Shown here in pieces: positions 55,762-64,000 of a stretch of DNA of 64,000 nt. Under the pieces are notes generated by a model, which worked only from the letters and a program-made list of their open reading frames with translations, searched no databases and was not told the origin of the DNA. Numbering within the stretch: position 1 is the stretch's first letter; each line of letters begins with the position of its first letter. The position numbers were made by a program, and so were the translations under genes. The stretch is from Oligella ureolytica DSM 18253 (lineage in GTDB: Bacteria > Pseudomonadota > Gammaproteobacteria > Burkholderiales > Burkholderiaceae_B): positions 20,343 through 84,342 of the forward strand of contig NZ_KB892324.1 of the NCBI RefSeq assembly GCF_000373745.1, in the 5' to 3' direction.

Positions 55762-57423
55762 TTAGTGAGCAGATGCTTGGCTGACACCGAGGCCTGTTTG
55801 AGCGCGTACGCTTAGGCCGTCGAAAGCAGCTTTTTCTGTGGCAGCGTCTGCACTCTTATCGGTAACAGAGAAGAACCAAATTGAGATAAACGCTAACGGG
55901 ATAGAAAGAATGCCTGGGTTAGGGAATGGTGTAATGGCCTCAGCGAAACCAAATACATCGACCCAAACGGTAGAGCTTAATACGACCCACACAGTCGCGG
56001 TAAATAAACCGATGAAGCCACCAATCGTAGCACCGCGAGTAGTACAACCGCGCCATGAGATAGATAGCACCAGCACAGGGAAGTTAGAGCTCGCTGCAAT
56101 AGCGAAAGCTAAGCCCACCATGAAGGCTACGTTTTGATTCTCAAACACGATACCCAAGATAATCGCTAAGATACCTAGTGCAATGGTAGATAGACGAGAA
56201 ATACGCATCTTTTGCTCTTCGGTCACATTACCTTTGGCGATGACGTTGTCATACAAGTCATGAGAAATTGCAGCGGCACCCGCGAGTGATAAGCCGGCAA
56301 CAACAGCCACGATGGTTGCAAAAGTAACAGCTGCTAAGAAGCCCAGTAATAACTCACCACCGACCGCATTGGCTAAGTGAACGGCTACCATGTTGGTACC
56401 GCCAATGAGGTCGCCAATTAAGTCGAAGCTACCATCAGGGCCGCGATTAAATAGCTCAGGGTTCTGGCTGAGGTACCAAATTGCACCGAAACCGATGATG
56501 AAGGTTAAGAGGTAGAAGTAACCGATAAAGGTACTGGCCCAAATAACTGACTTACGAGCTTCTTTGGCGTTGGCAACAGTAAAGAAGCGCATCAAGATAT
56601 GTGGTAAACCGGCAGTACCTAAGGCTAATGCTAAACCGAGAGATAACGCGTTAATCGGGTTAGAAATCAGGCTCTGGCCAGGGGCCAAGATACCAGGACC
56701 ATCTCGGTGAATTTCCACCGCTTTTTCTAGCATGAAGTCGACGTTAAAGTTGAAGCCTTTGAGTACTAAGAAGGTCATTAAGCTGGCACCGAATAGCATC
56801 AGTACGGCTTTAATGATTTGTACCCAAGTCGTTGCGGTCATACCACCAAAAGCGACGTAAATCATCATTAGAGCACCAACGATGATAACGGCGAATTTGT
56901 AGTTAATACCAAAAAGTAACACGATGAGCTTACCGGCACCGACCATCTGTGCAATTAAGTATAAGCAGATAATGAGTAGTGAGGCACTGGCGGCTAGCGT
57001 ACGCATTTGTGTTTGCTTTAAACGGAAAGCAGTAACGTCAGCAAAGTTATATTTGCCGAGGTTACGTAAGCGCTCTGCGATTAAGAACATCACCGTTGGC
57101 CAACCGAACATAAAGCCAATGGCGTACACCATGCCATCAAAGCCGCTGACATATACCATACCGGCAATACCTAAGAAGGATGCGGCTGATAAGTAGTCAC
57201 CGGCAATGGCTAAGCCGTTTTGGAAACCGGAAATACCGCCACCTGCGGTGTAGAAGTCTGAGGTGGATTGAGTCTTACGTGCAGCCCACCAAGTAATACC
57301 CATGGTAGCCGCAATAAAGATTAAGAACATGATGATGGCCGGCATACTGGGGCCACCGGTAGCAGCATGAGCGATGGAGCTGGAGCCTGCTAATAAAAAG
57401 AGAGTCGCAAACAGTTTAGTCAT
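55762..57423 (-). CDS. actP: cation/acetate symporter
   Basis: A 553-residue SSS-family transporter with an N-terminal signal-like helix ([13 protein letters not shown]) and about 13 helices. [46 protein letters not shown] is the ActP hallmark, with the sodium-site residues in the [11 protein letters not shown] region. It imports acetate and short carboxylates. It overlaps the DUF485 gene by 4 bases, as in E. coli yjcH-actP. Expected to be under CrbS/CrbR control. Confidence 0.92.
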   Translation of the reverse strand: MTKLFATLFLLAGSSSIAHAATGGPSMPAIIMFLIFIAATMGITWWAARKTQSTSDFYTAGGGISGFQNGLAIAGDYLSAASFLGIAGMVYVSGFDGMVYAIGFMFGWPTVMFLIAERLRNLGKYNFADVTAFRLKQTQMRTLAASASLLIICLYLIAQMVGAGKLIVLLFGINYKFAVIIVGALMMIYVAFGGMTATTWVQIIKAVLMLFGASLMTFLVLKGFNFNVDFMLEKAVEIHRDGPGILAPGQSLISNPINALSLGLALALGTAGLPHILMRFFTVANAKEARKSVIWASTFIGYFYLLTFIIGFGAIWYLSQNPELFNRGPDGSFDLIGDLIGGTNMVAVHLANAVGGELLLGFLAAVTFATIVAVVAGLSLAGAAAISHDLYDNVIAKGNVTEEQKMRISRLSTIALGILAIILGIVFENQNVAFMVGLAFAIAASSNFPVLVLSISWRGCTTRGATIGGFIGLFTATVWVVLSSTVWVDVFGFAEAITPFPNPGILSIPLAFISIWFFSVTDKSADAATEKAAFDGLSVRAQTGLGVSQASAH

Positions 57424-57734
57424 TCTTGAATCTCCTTAAGAACTTCTTTAAGCGCTGGATCCATTATTTTGTTACAAATAATGGTGTAAATGATAATGAG
57501 GACACTTGCACTGATCAGTACTAACGTGCCTAATGCAATACCGACACTCATGGTCATATTACCGATAGGCTGACCCATGAGATGGTTGGCGAAAGCCACT
57601 AATAAGATGAATCCGGCATAAATCACCAACATGATAATAAAGAAGGTATTGTTAATACCATTTCTTTTGCTGGCCAACGCTTGATACTTCGGATTGGCTA
57701 TCAACTTGGCGATATGATCGCTAGAAGTAGTCAT
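57420..57734 (-). CDS. yjcH: DUF485 membrane protein (YjcH-like)
   Basis: A 104-residue protein with two membrane helices (about 30-52 and 62-86) and conserved wording [15 protein letters not shown] near the N-terminus. It always accompanies ActP and may stabilise it. It shares ATGA with actP. A 6-base inverted repeat 59 bases upstream may be the regulator site. Confidence 0.88.
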   Translation of the reverse strand: MTTSSDHIAKLIANPKYQALASKRNGINNTFFIIMLVIYAGFILLVAFANHLMGQPIGNMTMSVGIALGTLVLISASVLIIIYTIICNKIMDPALKEVLKEIQE

Positions 57735-57792
57735 AATTGTCTCCTGAGTAATAGTTATTATTGTGTTACTTGGTTTTAATTGAGGTTTGAAA

Positions 57793-57811
57793 GATTGCGT
57801 CTATTGCAATC
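57793..57811. promoter_or_regulatory. inverted repeat upstream of yjcH-actP, possible CrbR site
   Basis: GATTGC-GTCTATT-GCAATC is a perfect 6-bp dyad with a 7-base spacer, 59-77 bases before the yjcH start. The position suits an activator of the LuxR class, but the link to CrbR is inference. Confidence 0.4.
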
Positions 57812-57965
57812 GCTGGCGCTTTGATAGCACTCTGAAAATTAATATACTTTTAGTAGATTTTTTTGAATACAAGACTTTGGTAGTAGATCTAGGATTAGGT
57901 GGCTTCTAAGCCAGTAAGTACAGGGCTCCCAGTCTATGACAGGGTTAACGATATAGGGGTTTAGC

Positions 57966-58400
57966 ATGAGTAGTGAGTTAAAACTTGAAAAAGCTGAGAT
58001 TGAGGAAATCACCGCTTTTTTGGCAACCGATTTTCCACAAATGCCGGTTGATGTATTGAGCGTTGGTGATGGCCGTGCACGTGTACGACATGTGGTGACT
58101 GATGCGGACTTACGCCCGGGTGGCACCATATCCGGGCCCACCATGATGGGGCTGGCTGATGTGACGTTATATATTGCTATTTTGGGTGAAATCGGTATTG
58201 TTCCTTTGGCGGTCACGACCAATCTCAATGTGTCTTTTTTAAGAAAACCGGAAGGTGGTAAAAATCTAATTGCCGATTGTAATTTGCTGAAATTGGGACG
58301 TACCCTGGCGGTAGGTGAGGTTTATATTTATTCTGAGGGACAAGAGGACAAAGCAGTGTGCCACGTGGTCGGCACATACGCTATCCCGGCAAATAAGTAG
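57966..58400 (+). CDS. PaaI-type hot-dog thioesterase
   Basis: A 144-residue single-domain hot-dog protein with RPGGTISGPTMMGLADVTLYIAIL (the helix that carries the usual Asp/Glu, here Asp in LADVT) and LNVSFLRKPEGG. It is likely an acyl-CoA thioesterase; the substrate is unknown. It is divergent from yjcH-actP and convergent with the DUF445 gene, 14 bases apart at the ends. AGGGG precedes the ATG. Confidence 0.8.
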   Translation: MSSELKLEKAEIEEITAFLATDFPQMPVDVLSVGDGRARVRHVVTDADLRPGGTISGPTMMGLADVTLYIAILGEIGIVPLAVTTNLNVSFLRKPEGGKNLIADCNLLKLGRTLAVGEVYIYSEGQEDKAVCHVVGTYAIPANK

Positions 58401-58414
58401 TGGGTGAGAGGGAC

Positions 58415-59659
58415 TTAGAGTAAGCTGTTAATAAAATGAATCACTAAGCCGATTAAGCCGCCAATCAGGGTGCCGTTGATACGGATATATTGTAAGTCCT
58501 TACCCACTTCCAATTCTAAGGTGTTGTTGAGTCTGTCAGCTTCCCAGTTGCTCACTGTCGTACTGATAAATAACGCGATTTGGTGACGATTTTTGCGGAA
58601 ATATCGATAAGCTACTTTGTGAACCCACGGATCGAGTGTTGCCAGCAGTGTGTTATTTTGTTGCAGGTTCTCCGCCAGCCTAGTGATTTGTCGGTGTAGC
58701 TGCGTTTTGAGTGTGGATTCGTCGGCCTCTATCGCGGTGATGACTGATTGCTTGAGGCTATACCAAATATCATAAGCAAAGCGTTCCAGTTTCTCGTCTT
58801 GCATCAAGTCTTCTTTGATGGAGTTGAGGTTTTTATGCCATGTTTCGTCGGTTAGAATTTGATGTTTGAGCTCCCATAGTCGTGCAGGAATTTCTCGATA
58901 AACCGCGTGCTTCGGATCGTTTTCCAGTTCCAGTAAAAAGGTGATTAGGGAAATAGTGATCTCCTTGGCAATTTTCTTGTCTACCGCGTCAGGAATCAGC
59001 TTATAACTTTTTTCTTGGACTAAGTTATAAATGTCCTTGTGATTGTGGACTATATAGTTTCTAATCTCTTGTGAAATGGTGGTGATAAACTCTTGGTGCC
59101 ATCGTTTATCCAGCACAAAATCAATGACACCGGCGGCCACTTTATGAGCTTCCATGCCGTCAGACATCGCTAAACCCTGCTTTTTAATAAAGGCCACGAC
59201 CTCTCTATCGTCCAGTTTGTGTAAGGTATCTAAGATAAGTGCAGAGCCTTCGCGGGTAATGACTTCTCGCGTGCTTGCTTTGGATAACCAATCAACAACA
59301 AATTTCGATGGTTGTAAGCGCTCAATATAGGGGCGAATATTGTCATCACTAAGAAATTTATCGACGATAAATTTGCCTAAATTATCACCAATTTGCGTCT
59401 TCTTTTTTCTAATGATATTGGTGTGCGGTATTTTTAGACCTAAGGGGTGATGAAAAAGTGCCGTCACTGCGTACCAGTCAGCCAATGCACCAACCATGGC
59501 TGCTTCAGAAAAAGCGCGTAGGTAGCCTAGCCAGCGTGGTGAAGATTCATCTTGAAAAATGATGCAAGCAATAAAAATCACGACCATCAGGGCAAAGAGA
59601 CCTGTGGCGCGGGCTTTATGAAGGCGGAGCTGTTTTTCCTTGCGTTGTTGATCGCTCAT
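58415..59659 (-). CDS. DUF445 membrane protein
   Basis: A 414-residue protein of the DUF445/YjiN family: an N-terminal helix (ATGLFALMVVIFIACII), LGYLRAFSEAAMVGALADWYAVTALFHHPLGLKIPHTNII as the family signature, a long soluble helical middle, and a C-terminal helix (LIGGLIGLVIHFI) with the conserved INGTLIGG. Function unknown; membrane-anchored. Confidence 0.85.
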   Translation of the reverse strand: MSDQQRKEKQLRLHKARATGLFALMVVIFIACIIFQDESSPRWLGYLRAFSEAAMVGALADWYAVTALFHHPLGLKIPHTNIIRKKKTQIGDNLGKFIVDKFLSDDNIRPYIERLQPSKFVVDWLSKASTREVITREGSALILDTLHKLDDREVVAFIKKQGLAMSDGMEAHKVAAGVIDFVLDKRWHQEFITTISQEIRNYIVHNHKDIYNLVQEKSYKLIPDAVDKKIAKEITISLITFLLELENDPKHAVYREIPARLWELKHQILTDETWHKNLNSIKEDLMQDEKLERFAYDIWYSLKQSVITAIEADESTLKTQLHRQITRLAENLQQNNTLLATLDPWVHKVAYRYFRKNRHQIALFISTTVSNWEADRLNNTLELEVGKDLQYIRINGTLIGGLIGLVIHFINSLL

Positions 59660-59689
59660 GTGTCTTGGTTGTTAGCTGCAGAAAATGAC

Positions 59690-59720
59690 AAAGTCTGTGA
59701 CGATATTAAACACAGACTTT
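59690..59720 (-). terminator. hairpin after the exported-protein gene
   Basis: A perfect 10-bp stem AAAGTCTGTG/CACAGACTTT with an 11-base loop lies 51 bases after the stop of the gene at 59771-60208. The minus-strand T content after it (TTTGTCATTTT) is interrupted, so it is a moderate terminator. Confidence 0.55.
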
Positions 59721-59770
59721 ATCATTGTACTGAGAATGAGCTTATGCGGATAAGAAAGGGTATATTTAAA

Positions 59771-60208
59771 TTACCAAGTAATAACCTCTTTGAGGGTTGT
59801 ATCGTCCTTGGCGATAAATTTAAGTTTCTTCTCAGCCCCGTTGCTCGTGGCGCTTATTTCGTAAGTACCGGGCGTCAGTTGTAAATACAGTAGGGGGCCG
59901 ACCTGATTGTCTTCAAATACAAGTTCTTGCTGAGCGTTGATGATGCGCACTTGAAGATTATTTAAATAAGCACGATCAGAAGCATTGGCAAAACTGAATT
60001 GCGTGTTGTAGCTGGCTGCGGATTGACTTAGCTGATCCAACTCTTCTTGACCGATACCACCGGTTTGGTAGCTCACTTGATGCTCATTAGTCTCCTGACG
60101 AACTTGGGCATGTGCCAAACTATAACCGGTCAAGGCTAAACCAAAGCTGAGTGCAGTGGTTAAAAGAATGCGTTGAATTTGTGCTTGGTAGTGAGCGATA
60201 ACTTTCAT
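59771..60208 (-). CDS. small exported protein with Ig-like/carboxypeptidase-regulatory fold
   Basis: A 145-residue protein with a signal peptide (about 1-34, ending AHA), a GGIGQEELDQL segment and a beta-rich C-terminal domain (VRIINAQQELVFEDNQVGP, YLQLTPGTYEISATSNGAEKKLKF) like transthyretin/carboxypeptidase-regulatory modules. Likely periplasmic; binding partner unknown. It stands alone with its own terminator. Confidence 0.7.
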   Translation of the reverse strand: MKVIAHYQAQIQRILLTTALSFGLALTGYSLAHAQVRQETNEHQVSYQTGGIGQEELDQLSQSAASYNTQFSFANASDRAYLNNLQVRIINAQQELVFEDNQVGPLLYLQLTPGTYEISATSNGAEKKLKFIAKDDTTLKEVITW

Positions 60209-60322
60209 CTACAACTCCTATATAACTTAGATCTAACATCTAACACCCATTGTATCTGTCTAATATGACAAGAGTAGTGAGCATTTATTGCAGTTTTTTT
60301 ACAAAATGTTAGTGCGATTCAG

Positions 60323-61552
60323 TTAAGCAAAAAACAGATAGGTCACAAAAATTGCTACAACCACGCCGGCTAATTCGGCGATTAATGCACATGGCAGTGC
60401 GTGGCGAGTGTTCTTAATGGCGACGGAGCCAAAATAGACTGCTAAAACATAAAAGGTGGTTTCAGTCGAACCTTGGATAATGGCTGAAGCGCGTGCAGCA
60501 AAGTCATCCGGACCGCGAGCATTCATCAGTTCAACCATTAGGCCGCGGGCACCGGACCCACTGAGCGGCTTCATTAAGGCTACCGGTAGTGCCTCAACAA
60601 ATCGACTATCAAAACCTAAGATTTCGACGACATAACGTACGCCATTGACCATATAATCCATGGTGCCGGAGCTTCTAAAGACGGATACAGCAACAAGAAT
60701 AGCGACCAGGTAGGGAATGATTTTGACCGCTACCTCGAAACCCTCTTTCGCCCCTTCAATAAAGGCATCATAGGCGTTGATCCCTTTGATAAAAGCCATA
60801 AAGATAAAAGAGACAAAAATCCCGAACAACATGACATTGCCGAAGACCTTGGATATCACATTAATTTCTTCAGGTGCGAGGCTCGTAAAATAGAGCAGCG
60901 TACCAATGACGATGGCGGTCAGACTACCTAAATACAGCAGTACGGTGCGATTTAGAAGATTAATTTTTTGATATAAAGAGACTAATAATAAAGCGGTTAG
61001 GGTAGAAAAAAATGTCGCAATCAGAATCGGTAGAAAAACATCTGATGGATAGGCAGCGCCTGCTTGTTGGCGTAAGGCAAGGATAGAAATAGGCAGGATG
61101 GTCAGGCTTGATGCGTTAAGCGTAATGAACATAATTTGTGCATTCGTTGCCGTGTCCGGTTTGTCATTGAGTGTTTGCAACTCTTTCATAGCCTTTAGGC
61201 CGAGTGGTGTTGCTGCATTGTCCAGACCTAGCGCATTGGCTGAGAAGTTCATGAGGATAGAACCCATGGCCGGGTGATTTTTAGGAATGCCGGGGAAAAG
61301 GTGCTGAAAGAAGGGGTTCACCAAACGCGATAAAAAGTCAATCACGCCGGCTCGTTCGCCGATTTTCATAATGCCAAGCGCAAACGCCATAATCCCGATG
61401 AGACCGAGAGCAATCGTGGCGGCTGTTTGTGAGCTATCAAAAAGCGCATTAACAATATCTTGGAAGACCTCGGTGTCGCCGTTGAGTAATTTAATTAATG
61501 CGACACCGAAAGTGATAAAAAAGAAAAACATCCAAATAATATTTAACGCCAT
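60323..61552 (-). CDS. fused spore-maturation-type SpmA-SpmB membrane protein (nucleoside recognition/Gate domain)
   Basis: A 409-residue polytopic protein in which an SpmA-like half (about 1-195, MNFSANALGLDNAATPLGLKAM) is joined to an SpmB-like half (about 235-409, IPYLVAILVAVSVFRSSG and LMKPLSGSGARGL, then GSTETTFYVLAVYFGSV). In Firmicutes these are two genes. The non-spore-forming context points to a transporter of unknown substrate. It starts 42 bases after tctA, probably in the same transcript. Confidence 0.83.
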   Translation of the reverse strand: MALNIIWMFFFFITFGVALIKLLNGDTEVFQDIVNALFDSSQTAATIALGLIGIMAFALGIMKIGERAGVIDFLSRLVNPFFQHLFPGIPKNHPAMGSILMNFSANALGLDNAATPLGLKAMKELQTLNDKPDTATNAQIMFITLNASSLTILPISILALRQQAGAAYPSDVFLPILIATFFSTLTALLLVSLYQKINLLNRTVLLYLGSLTAIVIGTLLYFTSLAPEEINVISKVFGNVMLFGIFVSFIFMAFIKGINAYDAFIEGAKEGFEVAVKIIPYLVAILVAVSVFRSSGTMDYMVNGVRYVVEILGFDSRFVEALPVALMKPLSGSGARGLMVELMNARGPDDFAARASAIIQGSTETTFYVLAVYFGSVAIKNTRHALPCALIAELAGVVVAIFVTYLFFA

Positions 61553-61594
61553 AACCGCTCCCTTGTTGTTATGCTCATTATGCCCAATGAATGA

Positions 61595-63100
61595 TTAATC
61601 CTCTTCTACAAAGGCCTCTTCACGTTTTTTCTTGATCGCCGGTAGACTGACCAAAAGAATTAGGAAGAGCGCTAAAAGTAGCAGTGAAGCTGATAGCGGG
61701 CGGGTGACAAAGGTGCTGAAGTCGCCACGTGACAATAAGAGCGCGCGGCGGAAGTTTTCCTCCAGCATAGGGCCCAGTACGACGCCTAGCAGTAAGGGAG
61801 CAGCCTCACAGCGTAACTTCGTCCAGAGGTAACCGACGATGCCGAAGATAGCCATCATATAGATATCAAAGACGTTATAGTTTAGGGAGTACACACCTAT
61901 CACGCAGAATAGTGTAATCGCTGGAAAGAGGACTCGATACGGGACTTTTAAGAGCTTAATCCATAGGCCAATCAGCGGTAAGTTCAAGATAACCAGCATG
62001 AGATTGCCAATCCACATAGAGACAATCAATGCCCAAAACAATTCGGGGTGATTTGCCATTACTTGGGGACCAGGCTGGATATTATGAATCGTCATGGCGC
62101 CGATCATTAAAGCCATGACAGCGTTGCTCGGTATACCTAAGGTTAAGAGCGGGATAAAAGAGGTTTGAGCGGCTGCGTTGTTAGCAGACTCAGGGCCTGC
62201 CAGACCGGCAGGGTGGCCTTTACCAAAACGCTCCGGTTGTCTGGTGATTTTTTTCTCTAAGGTGTAAGAGGCGAAAGAAGAAAGTACTGCGCCACCACCA
62301 GGCAAAATACCAAGCGCCGAACCAATCGCCGTACCACGAATAACCGCAGGGTAGGATTCTTTAAACTCCTGTTTGTTAGGGTAGAGTTTACCGATTTTGT
62401 CGGTGATGTTAACCCGTTTTTCTCGTTGGGCTAAGTTATTAAGAATTTCAGCAAGACCGAATACGCCCATGGCGATGACTGCGAAATCAATTCCATCTTG
62501 TAATTCAGGAATATTAAAGTCAAAGCGTGATACGCCGGAGTTTACATCCGTTCCGACAAGACCGATAAGTAAACCGACAATAATCATACAAATGGCTTTG
62601 ATCAAAGAGCCTGAAGCAAGGACAACGGCGCCGACCAGGCCTGTTACCATCAATGAAAAATATTCGGCCGGTCCAAATTTAAAGGCGATTTCCGTGAGTG
62701 GAGGAGCAAAGGCCGCTAATAGGAAGGTAGCAACAGTACCGGCAAAAAATGAACCGAGTGCAGCAATGGCCAGTGCAGAGCCTGCCCGTCCATTTCTTGC
62801 CATTTGATGACCATCGAGCACCGTGACAACGGCTGAGGTTTCACCGGGCAAAGCGACTAAAATAGCCGTGGTCGAACCGCCATATTGAGCACCATAATAA
62901 ATACCGGCAAGCATAATAAGACCGGCGGTAGGCGGTAATACATAGGTCAAAGGCAGTAGCATGGCAATGGTCGGCACCGGTCCAATGCCGGGCAAAATGC
63001 CGATGAGCGTGCCCAATATGCAGCCCATAAAGCAATAAAACAGATTTTCGGGTGTGATGGCAGCAGATAGACCCAGAGCTAAGTGTTGTAATAATTCCAT
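61595..63100 (-). CDS. tctA: tripartite tricarboxylate transporter, large membrane subunit TctA
   Basis: A 501-residue polytopic protein with CILGTLIGILPGIGPVPTIAMLLPLTY and YGGSTTAILVALPGETSAVVTVLDGHQMA, the TctA signatures, and a second PGxGP-like repeat at about 255. With TctB and a periplasmic TctC it imports a tricarboxylate or related acid. ATG 63100 is taken; the frame also has a TTG three codons upstream with AAGGG closer to it. Starts 20 bases after tctB. Confidence 0.9.
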   Translation of the reverse strand: MELLQHLALGLSAAITPENLFYCFMGCILGTLIGILPGIGPVPTIAMLLPLTYVLPPTAGLIMLAGIYYGAQYGGSTTAILVALPGETSAVVTVLDGHQMARNGRAGSALAIAALGSFFAGTVATFLLAAFAPPLTEIAFKFGPAEYFSLMVTGLVGAVVLASGSLIKAICMIIVGLLIGLVGTDVNSGVSRFDFNIPELQDGIDFAVIAMGVFGLAEILNNLAQREKRVNITDKIGKLYPNKQEFKESYPAVIRGTAIGSALGILPGGGAVLSSFASYTLEKKITRQPERFGKGHPAGLAGPESANNAAAQTSFIPLLTLGIPSNAVMALMIGAMTIHNIQPGPQVMANHPELFWALIVSMWIGNLMLVILNLPLIGLWIKLLKVPYRVLFPAITLFCVIGVYSLNYNVFDIYMMAIFGIVGYLWTKLRCEAAPLLLGVVLGPMLEENFRRALLLSRGDFSTFVTRPLSASLLLLALFLILLVSLPAIKKKREEAFVEED

Positions 63101-63120
63101 AGTAGTCAATTGCCCTTTAA

Positions 63121-63672
63121 CTAGACTTTTTGAATCAACTTACGAGAGAGAATGCTTAGCGCAATGAGCATCCCGATAGGTATAAAAATTTTGGCGGTCA
63201 ATGACCAATCTGCCAGTTCGGCAGGGTAGAGAGGAAAGACTAAACCCAGCCCTTTAATAAAGGCCAAATAACAGAACCCGACCAGAGCAATGGCTGTCCC
63301 CAAAGCCACTTTGAAGCTAAACTCATGGCTTGCCAAACCGCTAAAAATAACGAGTGCGACGATAGAGACATAGAGGCCTAAATTGTCGAGCATGAGCGCA
63401 GAGAGGAAAATAGAGCCGAGAAATATAAAGACCAGGTCCCAATCAAACTTTTCGATATCGCCTTCGCTTGATTGCTTCTTACCTAGGCTGAAAATGGTAA
63501 TTATTGTACCTAAAACGAACAGTAACAGACCCAGTACAAAGGGGAAATAACCAGGTCCCATGCGTGCTGCCGTACCTAGTTGATAGTTGGTAGCGGATAG
63601 AATGGCAAAAAATGCTCCGATTATCATAAACATTAAACCGGACCAGAAATTCTGTTGGTTCTTAATAAACAT
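63121..63672 (-). CDS. tctB: tripartite tricarboxylate transporter, small membrane subunit TctB
   Basis: A 183-residue protein with four membrane helices and the TctB start MIGAFFAILSATNYQLGTAARMGPGYFP. AAGGA lies about 6 bases before the ATG. The expected tctC gene for the solute-binding protein is not between tctB and the insertion element at the right edge. Confidence 0.88.
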   Translation of the reverse strand: MFIKNQQNFWSGLMFMIIGAFFAILSATNYQLGTAARMGPGYFPFVLGLLLFVLGTIITIFSLGKKQSSEGDIEKFDWDLVFIFLGSIFLSALMLDNLGLYVSIVALVIFSGLASHEFSFKVALGTAIALVGFCYLAFIKGLGLVFPLYPAELADWSLTAKIFIPIGMLIALSILSRKLIQKV

Positions 63673-63792
63673 GTGTATCCTTCTGCCTTATTGGGTTGTT
63701 TTTCATGGTTGAGTGCTTAGAGACTCAGAGTAGGTGGGATTTTACCAAAATGCGCGGAAAGCCTCGTCGTTTAGGGCGAGGGTGAATAGCGC

Positions 63793-63809
63793 GGACGGCA
63801 ACGCCGTCC
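63793..63809. repeat. IS200/IS605-type subterminal hairpin
   Basis: A perfect 7-bp palindrome GGACGGC-AAC-GCCGTCC with a 3-base loop lies 8 bases after the TnpA stop. This is the position and shape of the imperfect-palindrome end recognised by HUH TnpA transposases. The true element boundary is probably near 63760-63780 but is not fixed. Confidence 0.65.
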
Positions 63810-63816
63810 TTTGAAT

Positions 63817-64000
63817 CTATGGTGGCGTTTGCTGTTGCTCGATATACTGTCGAATGATTTCAATCGGCGCGCCGCCACAGCTTCCAGCAAAATAACTTGG
63901 CGACCATAAAGCCCCTTTCCACAGTTTCTTTTTAATGTTGGGGTAGTTCTTTTTTCGGATAAGAAGACTGGATATACCCTTTAGGCTATTAACCAGTTTT
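63817..64000 (-). mobile_element. tnpA: IS200/IS605 TnpA transposase, C-terminal part (cut by window edge)
   Basis: The minus-strand frame ending at TAG 63817-63819 reads NSLKGISSLLIRKKNYPN, then KKLWKGALWSPSYFAGSCGG, then API-EIIRQYIEQQ and PP. This is the C-terminal half of single-strand IS200/IS605 Y1 transposases, including the catalytic Tyr helix region (YI-EQQ segment). The HUH motif lies beyond the right edge. The open frame and end hairpin suggest a recent, possibly intact copy inserted upstream of tctB. Confidence 0.85.

Overview
The window looks like chromosome of a low-GC betaproteobacterium of the Alcaligenaceae (Oligella- or Pelistega-like; the genus is a guess). The grounds are the rpe-gph-trpE-trpG-trpD order, the wording of TrpE and PrpF, and the co-occurrence of metX-metW, a UbiM-type hydroxylase, a CrbS/CrbR acetate system and a tctA/tctB-type transporter. 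Almost all of it is dense housekeeping sequence. The only decayed stretch is about 5.94-6.84 kb, and a mobile element is cut by the right edge.

Left part (1-28.8 kb). The minus strand carries rpe, gph, a trp leader/attenuator, trpE, trpG and the start of trpD, with prpF and a T4 endonuclease V-type repair enzyme upstream. After a scar holding a cysteine desulfurase tail and an IS1634-type transposase fragment come rhlE (minus), an orphan Fis-type regulator with a degenerate receiver, hemE, priA, an asparaginase, rep and a ubiM-like hydroxylase. mnmM-like and PCuAC genes follow. The Tol-Pal cluster (ybgC-tolQ-tolR-tolA-[tolA domain III paralogue]-tolB-pal-cpoB) is complete and holds an extra secreted copy of the TolA C-terminal domain. 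proS and rppH follow.

Middle (28.9-46.7 kb). A small arsenic operon (arsB-arsH-arsR) has a good promoter overlapped by a perfect inverted repeat. A yhiI-rbbA-yhhJ-type ABC exporter with its own outer-membrane lipoprotein lies downstream of gshA. metX-metW-ampG is preceded by what reads as a SAM-II riboswitch. Next is a three-gene module: cstA, an 87-residue protein ending in Cys-Cys-stop, and a single-domain ArsA/Get3-like ATPase.

Right part (46.7-64 kb). This is an acetate-switch neighbourhood: a DnaQ-like exonuclease, a CNMP-CBS-DUF294 protein, the SSS-family hybrid kinase CrbS, the regulator CrbR, actP and its DUF485 partner. A sat gene with a long C-terminal extension sits inside it, and the sat/crbS intergenic region holds a perfect FNR-type palindrome. 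A thioesterase, a DUF445 membrane protein, a small exported protein, a fused SpmA-SpmB protein and tctA/tctB follow. The C-terminus of an IS200/IS605 TnpA and its end hairpin close the window.

The most interesting items are the cstA/CC-tail/ArsA-like module, the stand-alone TolA domain III paralogue, the SAM-II riboswitch, the trp attenuator, and the FNR palindrome beside an unusual ATP sulfurylase. I saw no tRNA, rRNA, CRISPR array or prophage.
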